From contig NZ_KN708638.1 of the NCBI RefSeq assembly GCF_000805335.1, positions 6,459,239-6,523,238 on the forward strand: a DNA stretch of 64,000 nt, written 5' to 3'. A program made the translations under genes and the position numbers. Source of the stretch: Streptomyces sp. CT34 (lineage in GTDB: Bacteria > Actinomycetota > Actinomycetes > Streptomycetales > Streptomycetaceae). Below the pieces are notes generated by a model. That model was not told the DNA's origin. It made no database searches and was given only the letters and a program-made list of their open reading frames with translations. Shown here piece by piece: positions 8,749 to 17,803 of the stretch. Every line of letters starts with the position of its first letter. The first letter of the stretch is position 1.

Positions 8749-8970
8749 ATGAAGTACGACGCCCTGCAGATCACCGGCGCGGTCCTGACGGCCCTCGCCA
8801 CGCAGAGCGTGATCCGCCTGCTCGTCGACCACGGCGACACCGGGCTGCTGGGCGGCCTCGGCCCCGGGTTCCCGGCCCTGCTCACCGTCTACGCGGCGCT
8901 CACCACGGTCGGTGTGCTGCTCACCGGCTGGTCCCACTCCCGCGCGAAAGCTCCCGGCCGCCGGAACTGA
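8749..8970 (+). CDS. Small two-helix membrane protein
   Basis: A 73-residue protein with a GGAGGAG ribosome binding site directly upstream of ATG 8749. Two hydrophobic segments (~8-25 and ~40-60) flank a short Asp/Gly-rich loop, and a basic tail follows (HSRAKAPGRRN). No family recognised. Its stop codon lies in the loop of a perfect hairpin (8951-8985), and its last 50 bases overlap the end of the convergent permease gene. Confidence 0.7.
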   Translation: MKYDALQITGAVLTALATQSVIRLLVDHGDTGLLGGLGPGFPALLTVYAALTTVGVLLTGWSHSRAKAPGRRN

Positions 8971-11044
8971 TCCGGCGGCCGGGAGAGCGGGGAACGGAGG
9001 CGGGCGGACGGGCAGTCGGTACCGCCCCTCCCCCCCCCGGGCGGGGGGGGCAGCCCACGTGCACGCGCGGGCGCCGGCTCAGGTCCGGCTCGGCGCGGCG
9101 CAGCACCTCGCGGGTGACCGGGGCGACCTCGCCGTCGCCGAAGACCAGGAACCGCAGCAGATGGCTGAACGGATGGCCCTCGGTCCAGTGGAAGTACGCG
9201 TGCGGGACCTGGCCGGTGCGCTCCCGCAGCTGCATCAGCACCGCGGCCATGGTGTTGGCCACCACCGCGCCCTCCACCCGCAGGATCCGCGCGCCGGACC
9301 GCTCCTCGCCGTGCACGTCCAGCACGGTCGTGAAGTCGGAGGAGTCCTTGACGACCACCTCCAGGAACAGCACCGGGCCGCCGTCGGGGATGTGCGTCTC
9401 CTCGCGCCGGCGGTACTCCTTCTCCCGGTAGTCCTCCGCCACGTCCCGGTCGTCGGGCTCGTTGGCGATCACCCGGAGCGGTCCGGCCGCGATCGCCTCG
9501 TCGATCAGCCGCGCGGCGGTCTCGTCGAAGGCGACCTCCACGGCGCGCAGTTCGAAGGCGCGGTGGACACGGGACGCGAACGAGGTCAGCAGGATGCCGA
9601 GGATGAACAGCAGCGCGATCTTCAGGCCGTCCGGCCGCTCGATGACGTTGGTGACCGTGGTGTAGCCGAAGACCAGGGTGATCGCACCGAACCCGATGGT
9701 CGCCTTCCGGTTCCGGCGGTGCCGCGCGGCGACCGTCGAGGCGAACGAGGCGGACAGCATGAGCACCAGCACACCGGTCGCGTAGGCGCCGCTCTGGTCG
9801 TCGACGCTGGCGTCGAAGAACACCGTGATGGCGAAGGCGATCACCATGAAGATCAGCACCAACGGGCGGACCGCACGTGTCCATTCGGGAGCCATGCCGT
9901 AGCGCGGCAGATAGCGCGGTACGAGGTTGAGCAGCCCGGCCATCGCCGACGCCCCGGCGAACCACAGGATGGCGATGGTCGAGATGTCGTAGACGGTGCC
10001 GAACGCCTCGCCGAGGTGCTGGTGCGCCAGGTACGCCAGCGCGCGCCCGTTGGCCGCGCCGCCGGCCGCGAACTCCTTCTGCGGGATCAGGATGGTGGTC
10101 GCCAGGCTCGACAGCAGCAGGAAGCCGCTCATGATCAGCGCCGCGGTGGTCAGCAGCCGCCGGGTGTCCCGGATCCGCCCGGCCGGCTTCGCCGGGTCGT
10201 CACCGGCATCGCCGTCGATCTGCGGCATCACCGCCACACCCGTCTCGAAACCGGACATGCCCAGCGCCAGCTTCGGGAAGACCAGCAGCGCCACGCCGAC
10301 GATCGCCAGCGGAGAGGAGTGCTGGGCCGTCATCGCGTCCCACCAGTTGCCGATCGCCACCGGCTTGGACAGCACCTGCCACGCCGACGTGGCCAGCACG
10401 ACGACATTGAGCACCAGGTAGACGCCGACCAGCGCCACGGCGATCCCGATGGCCTCGCGGAACCCCTTGAGGAACACCGCGCCCAGGGCGGCGAGCAGCA
10501 GCAGCGTGATCCAGAGGTTCGCGCCGTGCAGCATCGCCGGGGCGAACGGGTTCTCCACGACATGGGCGGAGGCGTCCGCCGCCGACAGCGTCATCGTGAT
10601 GAGGAAGTCGGTCGCCGCGAAGCCCAGCAGCACCAGCACCAGCAGCTTCCCGGCCCACCAGGGCAGCAGCCGCTCCAGCATCGCGATCGAACCCTCGCCG
10701 TGCGGGCTCTCCTTGGCCACCCGCCGGTAGACCGGCAGCGCACCCAGCAGCGTCAGCGCGATCAGCACCAGCGTCGCGAACGGCGACAGCAGTCCCGCCG
10801 CCAGCGCCGCGATACCGGGCTGATAGCCCAGCGTCGAGAAGTAGTCCACACCCGTCAGGCACATCACGCGCCACCACGAGTGCCCCTTGTGTTCTGCCGG
10901 CGGCGTGCCGTGCGGCCCGGGGTGCCGGGCGCTCTGCTCGCTCAGCCCGTCCAGCAGCCAGGACCGCCACCTCGGCGAGGCGGGGGTGGGGGGCGGAGTC
11001 TGGTCCACCGGGGGCGGAGTGGGGTCCACCTGTATACCGGTCAT
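8921..11044 (-). CDS. APC superfamily amino acid/cation permease with large cytoplasmic tail
   Basis: A 707-residue permease. After an acidic/proline-rich N-terminus the first helix carries the APC-type start (VMCLTGVDYFSTLGYQPGIA); about 12 membrane segments run to residue ~480, then a hydrophilic domain of over 150 residues. Substrate unknown; the long C-terminal domain recalls large APC potassium or amino acid transporters. ATG 11044 has AGGA ten bases upstream. The last ~50 codons are low complexity (Gly/Pro/Arg/Ser), start at a G/C homopolymer tract (9028-9050) and run through a perfect hairpin into the convergent small gene. A single indel in the tract does not produce an earlier stop in either other frame, so the run-on tail may be real. 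Confidence 0.82.
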   Translation of the reverse strand: MTGIQVDPTPPPVDQTPPPTPASPRWRSWLLDGLSEQSARHPGPHGTPPAEHKGHSWWRVMCLTGVDYFSTLGYQPGIAALAAGLLSPFATLVLIALTLLGALPVYRRVAKESPHGEGSIAMLERLLPWWAGKLLVLVLLGFAATDFLITMTLSAADASAHVVENPFAPAMLHGANLWITLLLLAALGAVFLKGFREAIGIAVALVGVYLVLNVVVLATSAWQVLSKPVAIGNWWDAMTAQHSSPLAIVGVALLVFPKLALGMSGFETGVAVMPQIDGDAGDDPAKPAGRIRDTRRLLTTAALIMSGFLLLSSLATTILIPQKEFAAGGAANGRALAYLAHQHLGEAFGTVYDISTIAILWFAGASAMAGLLNLVPRYLPRYGMAPEWTRAVRPLVLIFMVIAFAITVFFDASVDDQSGAYATGVLVLMLSASFASTVAARHRRNRKATIGFGAITLVFGYTTVTNVIERPDGLKIALLFILGILLTSFASRVHRAFELRAVEVAFDETAARLIDEAIAAGPLRVIANEPDDRDVAEDYREKEYRRREETHIPDGGPVLFLEVVVKDSSDFTTVLDVHGEERSGARILRVEGAVVANTMAAVLMQLRERTGQVPHAYFHWTEGHPFSHLLRFLVFGDGEVAPVTREVLRRAEPDLSRRPRVHVGCPPRPGGGGAVPTARPPASVPRSPGRRISSGGRELSRGSGTSR
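8951..8985. terminator. Perfect 15-bp hairpin between convergent genes
   Basis: CTCCCGGCCGCCGGA (8951-8965) pairs exactly with 8971-8985 around the 5-base loop ACTGA, which contains the stop codon of the small membrane protein. It suits termination of that gene; it also lies inside the overlapping 3' end of the permease gene. Confidence 0.75.
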
Positions 11045-11316
11045 GCGGGCACGTCCTGCCGATCGTCGTTCGTCGGATTTGGCAACGAGGAGCGAGTATG
11101 CAACACACCCCCCTCGGCCCTTCGCGTCAGGGGCGCATCAGGAAACATCCGCTTCCCGTACCCGCCCCGTTAAAGTCCCCACCCGAGCGCTCCGCACCGC
11201 ACTCACCGGCGCAACCTGGCACCGGGTCCCCGCCCCCGGGGACCCGCGCGCTCCGGAGGTCCCCGGCCCGCCCGGCCCCGGAGCCGCGGCGACCGGGTCC
11301 GCGCAGGAGGTGCCCC

Positions 11317-11778
11317 ATGGCCACCACCCATCACGCAGTCACCACGCGCTCCGTCGCCGGGCGCCGCCCCGCCGCGGCGCGTGCCGCGGCCGTGCGGCGC
11401 GCGGTGGCCCGCCGCCCGCCGCCCGCCCCCGACCTCGGGCGCGACCTCGCACTGCCGGTCGGCGCGGCCGTGACGGCGATGCTGGTGACCGCCCTGCTGG
11501 TGACCGGCCAGGCCGCGCACCTCTCCTTCTCGCTGGCGGTCTTCGCCCTGCTGACCTTCGCCGTCGCCGCCCCGGCCCGGCCGCTCCTGGTCCCCGCCGT
11601 CGTCCTGGTCTCCTGGATGTTCTTCGACGGCTTCGTGGTGCACCAGCGCGCGGAGCTGGCCTGGCAGCAGGCGGACCGGACCAGCCTCTGCGTCCTGGCC
11701 GGTGCCGGCCTGGCGGGCGCGGGCTGCGCTGCGGTCGTCCGGGCGGTCCGGCGGCGTACCGCGCGGCGGGGAACGTAA
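11317..11778 (+). CDS. Integral membrane protein, unknown function
   Basis: A 153-residue protein from ATG 11317, which has GGAGG six bases upstream. The first 45 residues are Arg/Ala-rich and cytoplasmic; three or four hydrophobic segments follow (~47-68, 70-85, 88-105, 122-140), with the loop SWMFFDGFVVHQRAEL between the last ones, and a short basic tail. It recalls the small four-helix sensor modules of some kinases (DUF4118-like), but that is only an impression. Divergent from the APC permease across ~270 bases and convergent with the SpoIIE-type phosphatase. Confidence 0.7.
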   Translation: MATTHHAVTTRSVAGRRPAAARAAAVRRAVARRPPPAPDLGRDLALPVGAAVTAMLVTALLVTGQAAHLSFSLAVFALLTFAVAAPARPLLVPAVVLVSWMFFDGFVVHQRAELAWQQADRTSLCVLAGAGLAGAGCAAVVRAVRRRTARRGT

Positions 11779-11800
11779 CGGGCGGCCCGGCGCCCCGGGT

Positions 11801-14638
11801 TCACCCTGCGGAGTCGTCCCACTGGTCGAGGAGGGCGTCGATCCGGTCGCCCTCCGGGGCGGCCGGGCCGGGTACCTCGTCCAGGGCCTGCTCGGTCCAG
11901 ATGACCTTGCCGCCGGGGGTGTAGCGGGTACCCCAGCGCTGCGCGAACTGAGCCACCAGGAACAGGCCCCGGCCGCCCTCGTCGGTGGTGGCGGCGCGGC
12001 GCAGGTGCGGGGAGGCGCTGGTGCCGTCGGAGACCTCGCAGATCAGGGCGCGGTCGCGGAGCAGCCGGACGCGGATGGGCTGGGCGCCGTAGCGGATGGC
12101 GTTGGTGATCAGTTCGCTGAGGATCAGTTCGGTGGTGAAGCCGATCTCGTCCAGTCCCCAGGTCTCCAGGGTGCTCATGCAGGCGGAGCGGACGGTGCCG
12201 ACGGCGGCCGGGTCGGAGGGGACGTGCCATTCGGCGATCCGGTCCGGGTCCAGCAGCCGGGTACGGGCCACCAGCAGGGCGATGTCGTCGCTCGGGCGCG
12301 CGGGGAGCATGGCGTCCAGGACGGCGGTGCAGGTCTGCTCCGGTGTGCGGTCCGGTGCGCCGGCCAGGGTGGTGCGCAGCAGGTCCAGGCCGGTGTCGAT
12401 GTCCCGGTCGCGGTCCTCGACGAGTCCGTTGGTGTAGAGGACCAGCCGGGAGCCTTCGGGCAGCGTCAGTTCGGCGGTTTCGACGGGCATGCTGCCGCCG
12501 AGGCCGAGCGGCGGGGAGACCGGCACGTCGGGGAAGGAGACGGTGCCGTCGGGGAGGACCAGGGCGGGGCCGGGGTGGCCCGCCCTGGCGAGGGTGGTGC
12601 GGCCGTCGACCGGGTCGTAGATGGCGTAGAGGCAGGTCGCGCCGGTGATTCCGGCGCTGCGGTCGCCGGCCGGCGCCCCGTCCGCCCCGGCGGGCCGGTC
12701 CGCGGACCGCTCGCCCTCGGGGGGCGGGACGTCGGCCGCGGACCGCACGGCGCCCTCCCGCGCCTCGTCCGTGTCGATGTGGCTGACCAACTCGTCCAGG
12801 TGGCCCAGGAGTTCGTCGGGCGGGAGGTCCAGGGCGGAGAAGTTGAGGACGGCGGTGCGCAGCCGACCCATGGTGGCGGCGGCGTGCAGACCGTGGCCGA
12901 CGACATCGCCGACGACGAGGGCGACCCGGGCGCCGGGGAGCGGGATGAGGTCGAACCAGTCACCGCCGACGCCCGCCTGGGCGGGCCGGTACCGGTGCGC
13001 GACCTCCAGGGCCGTCTGCGCGGGGAGGGCCTGGGGGAGCAGGCTGCGCTGGAGGGTGATGGTGGTGGCGTGCTCGCGGGTGAAGCGGCGGGCGTTGTCG
13101 ATGGAGACCGCGGCACGGGTGGCCAGCTCCTCGGCGAAGGACAGGTCCTCCTCCTCGAAGACGTCGGAGGTCTCGGCGCGCCAGAAGTTGACCAGGCCCA
13201 GGACCACGCCGCGGGCGCGCAGCGGTACGGCGAGCAGCGAGCGGATGCCGTTGTCCAGCACGCGCTGGGTGCCGACCGGGTCCTGGGCGCGCCAGTCCTG
13301 TGAGGCGTGCAGGTCGCGGACGAGGACCGGGCGGCTGTCGGCGAGGCTCACGGTGAGCAGGGCGCCGGGCGCGTACCGGATCTGCTCGCCGACCCGGTAG
13401 ATCGCCGAGTCCTCGGGCACGCCGATGACCGCCAGCCGGCGCATCGGGCCGTGCTCCCCGCCCGGCTCGTCGCCGCGCAGCACCTGCTCCAGCAGCTCGA
13501 CGGAGACCAGGTCGGCGAACCGCGGGACCGCGACATCGGCGAGTTCCTCCGCGGTCCGGGCCACGTCCAGGGTGCTGCCGATCCGCATCCCGGCGTCGTA
13601 CAGCAGCTTGAGGCGTCCCTGGGCCACCTCCGCCCTGCCGGTGAGCGCCTGGAGTTCGGTGGTGTCCCGGAGGGTGACGGCGGTGCCGGCGGGGCCGCCG
13701 TGCGGGGCGGTGGGGCGGATGTTCACCGCCAGCAGCCGGCCGCCCGCGGGGTGCACCTCGTCGGTGGCCGGCCGTCCGGAGGCGAGCAGGGCGGCGGTGC
13801 CGGGCTCCAGGCCCAGTTCGGTGACCGGGCGGTGTTCGGCGTCGTCGGGCAGGCCGAGCAGCCGCCGCGCCTCGTCGTTGGCGAGCAGCAGCCGGCCGTC
13901 GCTCCCGATGATGAGGACGCCTTCGCGTACGGCGTGCAGCACGGCGTCGTGGTGGTCGTACATCCGCGTCATCTCGGCCGGGTCGAGTCCGCGGGTCTGA
14001 CGGCGCAGCCGCCGGCTCACCAGCGCCGCCCCGGCCGTGCCGACGACCAGCGCACCGGCGGCCGCCCCGATCAGCAGCGGCAGCCGCTGGAGCGCCCATT
14101 CGTCGGTGCGCTGCACCGTGATGCCGGCGGCGACCAGACCGACGACCGAGCCGTGGGAGTCCTGGACCGCGACGGTGGTGTCCACGGCGCGGCCGGAGGC
14201 GGAGTGCGAGGTGGCGGTGTACGGCTCGCCGGCCAGCGCCTTGCGGTAGTCGCCGGGGACGCGTCCGCCGATCAGCTTCGGGTCGGGGTGGGTCCAGCGG
14301 ACACCGGACGGGCTGAACGCGACGAGGTAGTCGAGCCCGGCTTCCTTGCGGGCCTCCTCGGCCCTGGGGCGGAGCGCGGCGCCGGGGTCGGCGGACCGCA
14401 TCGCGGCGCGGGTGCCGGGGGCGTGCGCGAACGCCTGGGCGGCGACGACCGAGCGCTGTTCGGCCTCCGCCAGGCTCGCCCCCCGCGCCTGCAACACGAG
14501 CGCGACCCCGGCCGCCACCACCAGCAGCACGACGAGGCCGAGCTGTAGCGCGAGCACCTGGCCGGCGACGCTGTGCACGCTCAGCAACGAGCGAACGCGG
14601 CGCATTGCGTCAGCTTTTCGCCCGAAATTTTCCCTCAC
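11801..14638 (-). CDS. Membrane sensor PP2C (SpoIIE-type) phosphatase with PAS, GAF and HATPase domains
   Basis: A 945-residue signalling protein. Order of parts: membrane helix ~30-50; extracytoplasmic sensor ~52-180 of the DcuS/CitA type (WTHPDPKLIGGR); second helix ~186-207; PAS ~230-330; GAF ~345-520; SpoIIE PP2C phosphatase ~545-780 with metal-binding VGGDWFDL (Asp 560) and GDVVGHG (Asp 578); C-terminal RsbW-like ATPase ~800-920 (LSELITNAIRYG, GGRGLFL). Such proteins dephosphorylate anti-anti-sigma factors and can phosphorylate them through the ATPase, linking a signal to a partner-switching sigma pathway. No anti-sigma partner is adjacent. GTG 14638 is used; ATG 14605 is an alternative and neither has a strong ribosome binding site. 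Confidence 0.9.
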   Translation of the reverse strand: MRENFGRKADAMRRVRSLLSVHSVAGQVLALQLGLVVLLVVAAGVALVLQARGASLAEAEQRSVVAAQAFAHAPGTRAAMRSADPGAALRPRAEEARKEAGLDYLVAFSPSGVRWTHPDPKLIGGRVPGDYRKALAGEPYTATSHSASGRAVDTTVAVQDSHGSVVGLVAAGITVQRTDEWALQRLPLLIGAAAGALVVGTAGAALVSRRLRRQTRGLDPAEMTRMYDHHDAVLHAVREGVLIIGSDGRLLLANDEARRLLGLPDDAEHRPVTELGLEPGTAALLASGRPATDEVHPAGGRLLAVNIRPTAPHGGPAGTAVTLRDTTELQALTGRAEVAQGRLKLLYDAGMRIGSTLDVARTAEELADVAVPRFADLVSVELLEQVLRGDEPGGEHGPMRRLAVIGVPEDSAIYRVGEQIRYAPGALLTVSLADSRPVLVRDLHASQDWRAQDPVGTQRVLDNGIRSLLAVPLRARGVVLGLVNFWRAETSDVFEEEDLSFAEELATRAAVSIDNARRFTREHATTITLQRSLLPQALPAQTALEVAHRYRPAQAGVGGDWFDLIPLPGARVALVVGDVVGHGLHAAATMGRLRTAVLNFSALDLPPDELLGHLDELVSHIDTDEAREGAVRSAADVPPPEGERSADRPAGADGAPAGDRSAGITGATCLYAIYDPVDGRTTLARAGHPGPALVLPDGTVSFPDVPVSPPLGLGGSMPVETAELTLPEGSRLVLYTNGLVEDRDRDIDTGLDLLRTTLAGAPDRTPEQTCTAVLDAMLPARPSDDIALLVARTRLLDPDRIAEWHVPSDPAAVGTVRSACMSTLETWGLDEIGFTTELILSELITNAIRYGAQPIRVRLLRDRALICEVSDGTSASPHLRRAATTDEGGRGLFLVAQFAQRWGTRYTPGGKVIWTEQALDEVPGPAAPEGDRIDALLDQWDDSAG

Positions 14639-15016
14639 GCGCCATATTTAGCATTCTGTGCTCTGTATCGCGATCACCTGCGCCGGCCTCATAAGCAATC
14701 CTTTCGGAATAACAAAGTGCCTTTATGAGGGCAAATTTGGTCGCTTGTGGGAACCGGCGGGCCGCCGGTAAGCGGTGTGTGACCTCTTCGGATCACCCGC
14801 CCCGGCCGCCTCCACGCGTGGTAGTGGGCGTGGCACGCAAGGTAGTCGCACGCATATGCGGAATCACGGATTCACGGCATCGAGCGTTTCCGGCCGCGGG
14901 TCCGCCAACGGCCCGTTGCGGGCGCCCGATTCCGGGCACGACGATCCGGTCATTCCGCGTGTCACCGGCCGTACGCGGCCGGCCGGCATGCCCATTCACC
15001 CTGCGAGGAGGTCCCT
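14639..15016. other. AT-rich divergent intergenic region upstream of the encapsulin operon
   Basis: 378 bases between the divergent phosphatase and encapsulin genes. The left 120 bases are clearly AT-richer than the surrounding sequence and contain an 8-bp inverted repeat (listed separately). No coding sequence seen. The encapsulin ribosome binding site (GAGGAGG) closes the region. Confidence 0.6.
14687..14730. promoter_or_regulatory. Inverted repeat CCTCATAA/TTATGAGG upstream of the encapsulin gene
   Basis: CCTCATAA at 14687-14694 and its exact complement at 14723-14730, separated by 28 bases in an AT-rich stretch. It could be a pair of operator half-sites or a long-loop hairpin in either divergent transcript. 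There is no direct evidence of a binding protein. Confidence 0.35.
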
Positions 15017-16399
15017 GTGAACGACCGGATGAGTCTCGGCCCGGATGCGGCACGGCAGCTCGCCACCACCACCAAGACCACTCCGCAGATGCGCGGTATC
15101 ACCCCGCGCTACCTGCTGCGCGCGCTGCCCTGGGTGGACGTCGAATCCGGTGTCTTCCGCGTCAACCGACGCCGCACCTACGTCGTCGGCGACGACCGCA
15201 TCAGCACCTTCACCGAAGGCGACGACATCCGGGTCATCCCCGGCGATCTGCGCGAACTCCCCTACCTGCGGGCCGCCGACGACGAGCTGCTCACCGAACT
15301 CGCCGCCGCATTCACCCAGGTGCCCTTCGAGGCCGGGCAAATGCTCGTCGAGGACGGCGAGATGACGGACCGTCTGATGGTGATCGCCCAGGGCCGCGCC
15401 GAGAAGCGGGCGCACGGCCGCTACGGCGAGGACGCCCTCCTCGAAGTCATCGGCGACGGCCAGTTCTTCGACCTCGACTCCTGGACCCGCTCCGCTCCCA
15501 TGCCGTACCGGGTCAAGGCGCTCACCCCCGGTGTGGCGCTCTGCCTCGACCGCGCCGCGCTCGCCCGGCTGCGCGACCGCGACGCCGGCATCCGCACGGC
15601 GATCGACGCCTACCTCGCGGCGGACGGCGTACTGCCCGGCGCCGAGGTGCCGGTGGACCTGTCCGCCGGGCACAGCGGCGAACCCGACCTGCCGGCCACC
15701 TTCGTCGACTACGAGGACGCGCCGCGCGAGTACCACATGACCCTCGCGCAGACCGTGCTGCGCATCCACACCCGGGTCTCCGACCTCTACAACGGCCCCA
15801 TCGACCAGACCCGCGCCCAGTCCAACCTCACCGTGCACGCGCTCCGCGAACGGCAGGAGGCGTCGCTCCTCAACCACCCCGAGTTCGGCCTCTTCAACAA
15901 CGTCGCCCCGGGCCAGCGGGTACAGGCGCGCCACGGTTCCCCCACCCCCGACGACCTGGACGAGCTGCTGACCCGGGTGTGGAAGCAGCCCGGCTACTTC
16001 CTCGCCCACCCGCGGGCCATCGCCGCGTTCGGCCGGGAATGTACCCGCCGGGGCGTGCCCCCGGTGATCGACACCAGCTTCGGCAGCCCGCTGCTGACCT
16101 GGCGCGGGGTGCCGCTGCTGCCCTCCGACAAGGTGCGGTTCTCCGGCGGCTCGGGCCTCGGCACCACCGAGATCCTGCTGATGCGGGTCGGCGAGGCCGA
16201 GCAGGGCGTGGTGGGGCTGCGCCCGTCGAAGGTCGAGGACGAGGTCGAACCCGGCCTGGCCATGCGGAACATGGGCGTGGACCAGAAGGGCATCACCTCG
16301 TACCTGATGACCGCCTACTTCAACGCCGCGGTGCTGGTGGAGGACGCCCTCGCCGTCCTCCAGAACGTCGAGGTGAACAACTACCATGACTACGCCTGA
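15017..16399 (+). CDS. Family 2B encapsulin shell protein with cyclic-nucleotide-binding-like domain
   Basis: A 460-residue HK97-fold shell protein that self-assembles into a protein nanocompartment. The opening (QLATTTKTTPQMRGITPRYLLRALPW VDVESGVFRVNR in two parts) and the C-terminal half (EYHMTLAQTVLRIHTRVSDLYN, then DKVRFSGGSGLGTTEILLMRVGE) match SrpI-type family 2 encapsulins. Residues ~85-200 are an inserted cNMP-binding domain (FEAGQMLVEDGEMTDRLMVIAQGRAEK, then a jelly-roll pattern), which defines subfamily 2B. GTG 15017 has GAGGAGG just upstream. The downstream cysteine desulfurase start overlaps its end by 14 bases, so shell and cargo are co-expressed. Ligand for the nucleotide domain is unknown. 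Confidence 0.9.
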   Translation: MNDRMSLGPDAARQLATTTKTTPQMRGITPRYLLRALPWVDVESGVFRVNRRRTYVVGDDRISTFTEGDDIRVIPGDLRELPYLRAADDELLTELAAAFTQVPFEAGQMLVEDGEMTDRLMVIAQGRAEKRAHGRYGEDALLEVIGDGQFFDLDSWTRSAPMPYRVKALTPGVALCLDRAALARLRDRDAGIRTAIDAYLAADGVLPGAEVPVDLSAGHSGEPDLPATFVDYEDAPREYHMTLAQTVLRIHTRVSDLYNGPIDQTRAQSNLTVHALRERQEASLLNHPEFGLFNNVAPGQRVQARHGSPTPDDLDELLTRVWKQPGYFLAHPRAIAAFGRECTRRGVPPVIDTSFGSPLLTWRGVPLLPSDKVRFSGGSGLGTTEILLMRVGEAEQGVVGLRPSKVEDEVEPGLAMRNMGVDQKGITSYLMTAYFNAAVLVEDALAVLQNVEVNNYHDYA

Positions 16400-17693
16400 C
16401 CTGGAGCGGGCCGGCCGGCCGTCCGCCGGCCGGTCGCCGACGGCCGTTCCGTTCCCGCGGCTCACCCCGCCGCCCGCCTTCTCGCCGGAGCTGGCCCGCC
16501 AGGACTTCCCCATCCTGCACCGGACCGTCAACGGCAAGCCGCTGGTCTGGCTCGACAACGGGGCCACCACCCAGAAGCCCCGCCAGGTCATCGAGGCGGT
16601 CGCCGGCTTCTACGGGGCGGGCAACTCCAACATCCACCGCGGTGCGCACACCATGGCCCGCGAGGCCACCGAGGCGTACGAGGCGGGCCGGGCGGCGGTC
16701 GCCCGGTTCCTGGGCGCGGCGTCCCCGGACGAGATCGTCTTCGTCCGCGGCACCACCGAGGCGATCAACCTCGTCGCCCAGAGCTGGGGCCGGTCCCACC
16801 TCGGCCCCGGTGACGACATCCTGGTACCGGTGCTGGAGCACCACTCCAACATCGTGCCCTGGCAGCTGGTCGCCAAGGAGACCCGGGCTCGGGTGGTGCC
16901 CGTACCGCTGCGCCCGGACGGGCAGATCGACTTCGGCGCCTACGCCGACCTGCTCTCCATGCGCACCCAACTCGTCGTCATCAGCCAGGCGTCGAACGTC
17001 CTGGGCAGCGTCCCGCCGGTGAAGGAGATGACCGCGCTCGCCCACCGCTACGGGGCCAAGGTCCTGGTCGACGGAGCCCAGGCGGTGGCCCACTTCCCCG
17101 TCGACGTGCAGGACCTGGACGCCGACTTCTATGCGTTCTCCGGCCACAAGCTGTTCGCCCCCACGGGCATCGGCGCGCTCTACGCCAAGCCGGAGGTCCT
17201 GGAGAGCATGGCGCCCTGGCAGGGCGGCGGCAACATGATCGAGTCCGTCGGCTTCGACCGCACCACCTATGCGCCGATGCCGCACCGCCTGGAGGCCGGC
17301 ACCGGGCACATCTCCGGTGTGGTCGGCCTGCTCGCCGCGCTGAACTGGCTGACCTCCTTCGACCGGGACGCCATCGCCGCGTACGAGAACGGCCTGCTGG
17401 CGTACGCCCAGCAGGCCCTGGCGACGGTCCCCGGACTGGAACTGCTGGGCTCCGCCCCCGACCGGATCGCCGTCCTCACCTTCACCCTGGCCGGCCACGA
17501 CCCGGCCGGGATCGCCGACTGGCTGGACCGCGACGGTATCGCCATCCGCGCCGGCCACCACTGCGCCCAGCCCGCCCTGGCCCACTACGGCCTGGACAGC
17601 GCGGCCCGCGCCTCGCTCGCCCTCTACAACACGTCCGAGGAGGTGGACCAACTCGTCGCGTCGCTGGGGCGGCTGGTACAGACCGCCGCCTGA
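16386..17693 (+). CDS. SufS-like cysteine desulfurase, probable encapsulin cargo
   Basis: A 435-residue class V aminotransferase-fold, PLP-dependent enzyme that takes sulfur from cysteine, leaving alanine. The PLP lysine is Lys 255 (SGHKLFAPTG) and the persulfide-forming cysteine is Cys 393 (RAGHHCAQPAL), both intact. Against ordinary SufS (~405-410 residues) there is an N-terminal extension of ~35 residues rich in Pro, Ala, Arg and Ser, ending PFPRLTPPPAFSPE; disordered N-terminal tails like this target cargo into family 2 encapsulins. The gene overlaps the shell gene, and no suf scaffold genes are nearby, so a dedicated compartment role (sulfur storage or controlled sulfur release) is more likely than general Fe-S assembly. 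Confidence 0.9.
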   Translation: MTTPDLERAGRPSAGRSPTAVPFPRLTPPPAFSPELARQDFPILHRTVNGKPLVWLDNGATTQKPRQVIEAVAGFYGAGNSNIHRGAHTMAREATEAYEAGRAAVARFLGAASPDEIVFVRGTTEAINLVAQSWGRSHLGPGDDILVPVLEHHSNIVPWQLVAKETRARVVPVPLRPDGQIDFGAYADLLSMRTQLVVISQASNVLGSVPPVKEMTALAHRYGAKVLVDGAQAVAHFPVDVQDLDADFYAFSGHKLFAPTGIGALYAKPEVLESMAPWQGGGNMIESVGFDRTTYAPMPHRLEAGTGHISGVVGLLAALNWLTSFDRDAIAAYENGLLAYAQQALATVPGLELLGSAPDRIAVLTFTLAGHDPAGIADWLDRDGIAIRAGHHCAQPALAHYGLDSAARASLALYNTSEEVDQLVASLGRLVQTAA

Positions 17694-17771
17694 CGCGCAC
17701 CGAACCGCGATGCTGCGGGCGGGGGTAGCCGGACTCGTCAACCCACCGCCTGCAGCGTCTACTTGATGCAA

Positions 17772-17794
17772 CGTCAGTTATCGACCGTCAGTTA
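17772..17794. repeat. Direct repeat CGTCAGTTA
   Basis: The 9-mer occurs at 17772-17780 and 17786-17794, 14 bases apart, in the short gap between the convergent desulfurase and CDF remnant. It may be a binding site or chance. Confidence 0.4.
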
Positions 17795-17803
17795 CCGTCT
17801 GTG

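Noticed and set aside
9028..9050. Single-base frameshift in the APC permease at the C/G homopolymer tract
   Set aside because: Reading either alternative frame after the tract gives no earlier stop, so a simple indel does not yield a more sensible C-terminus; kept only as a caution.
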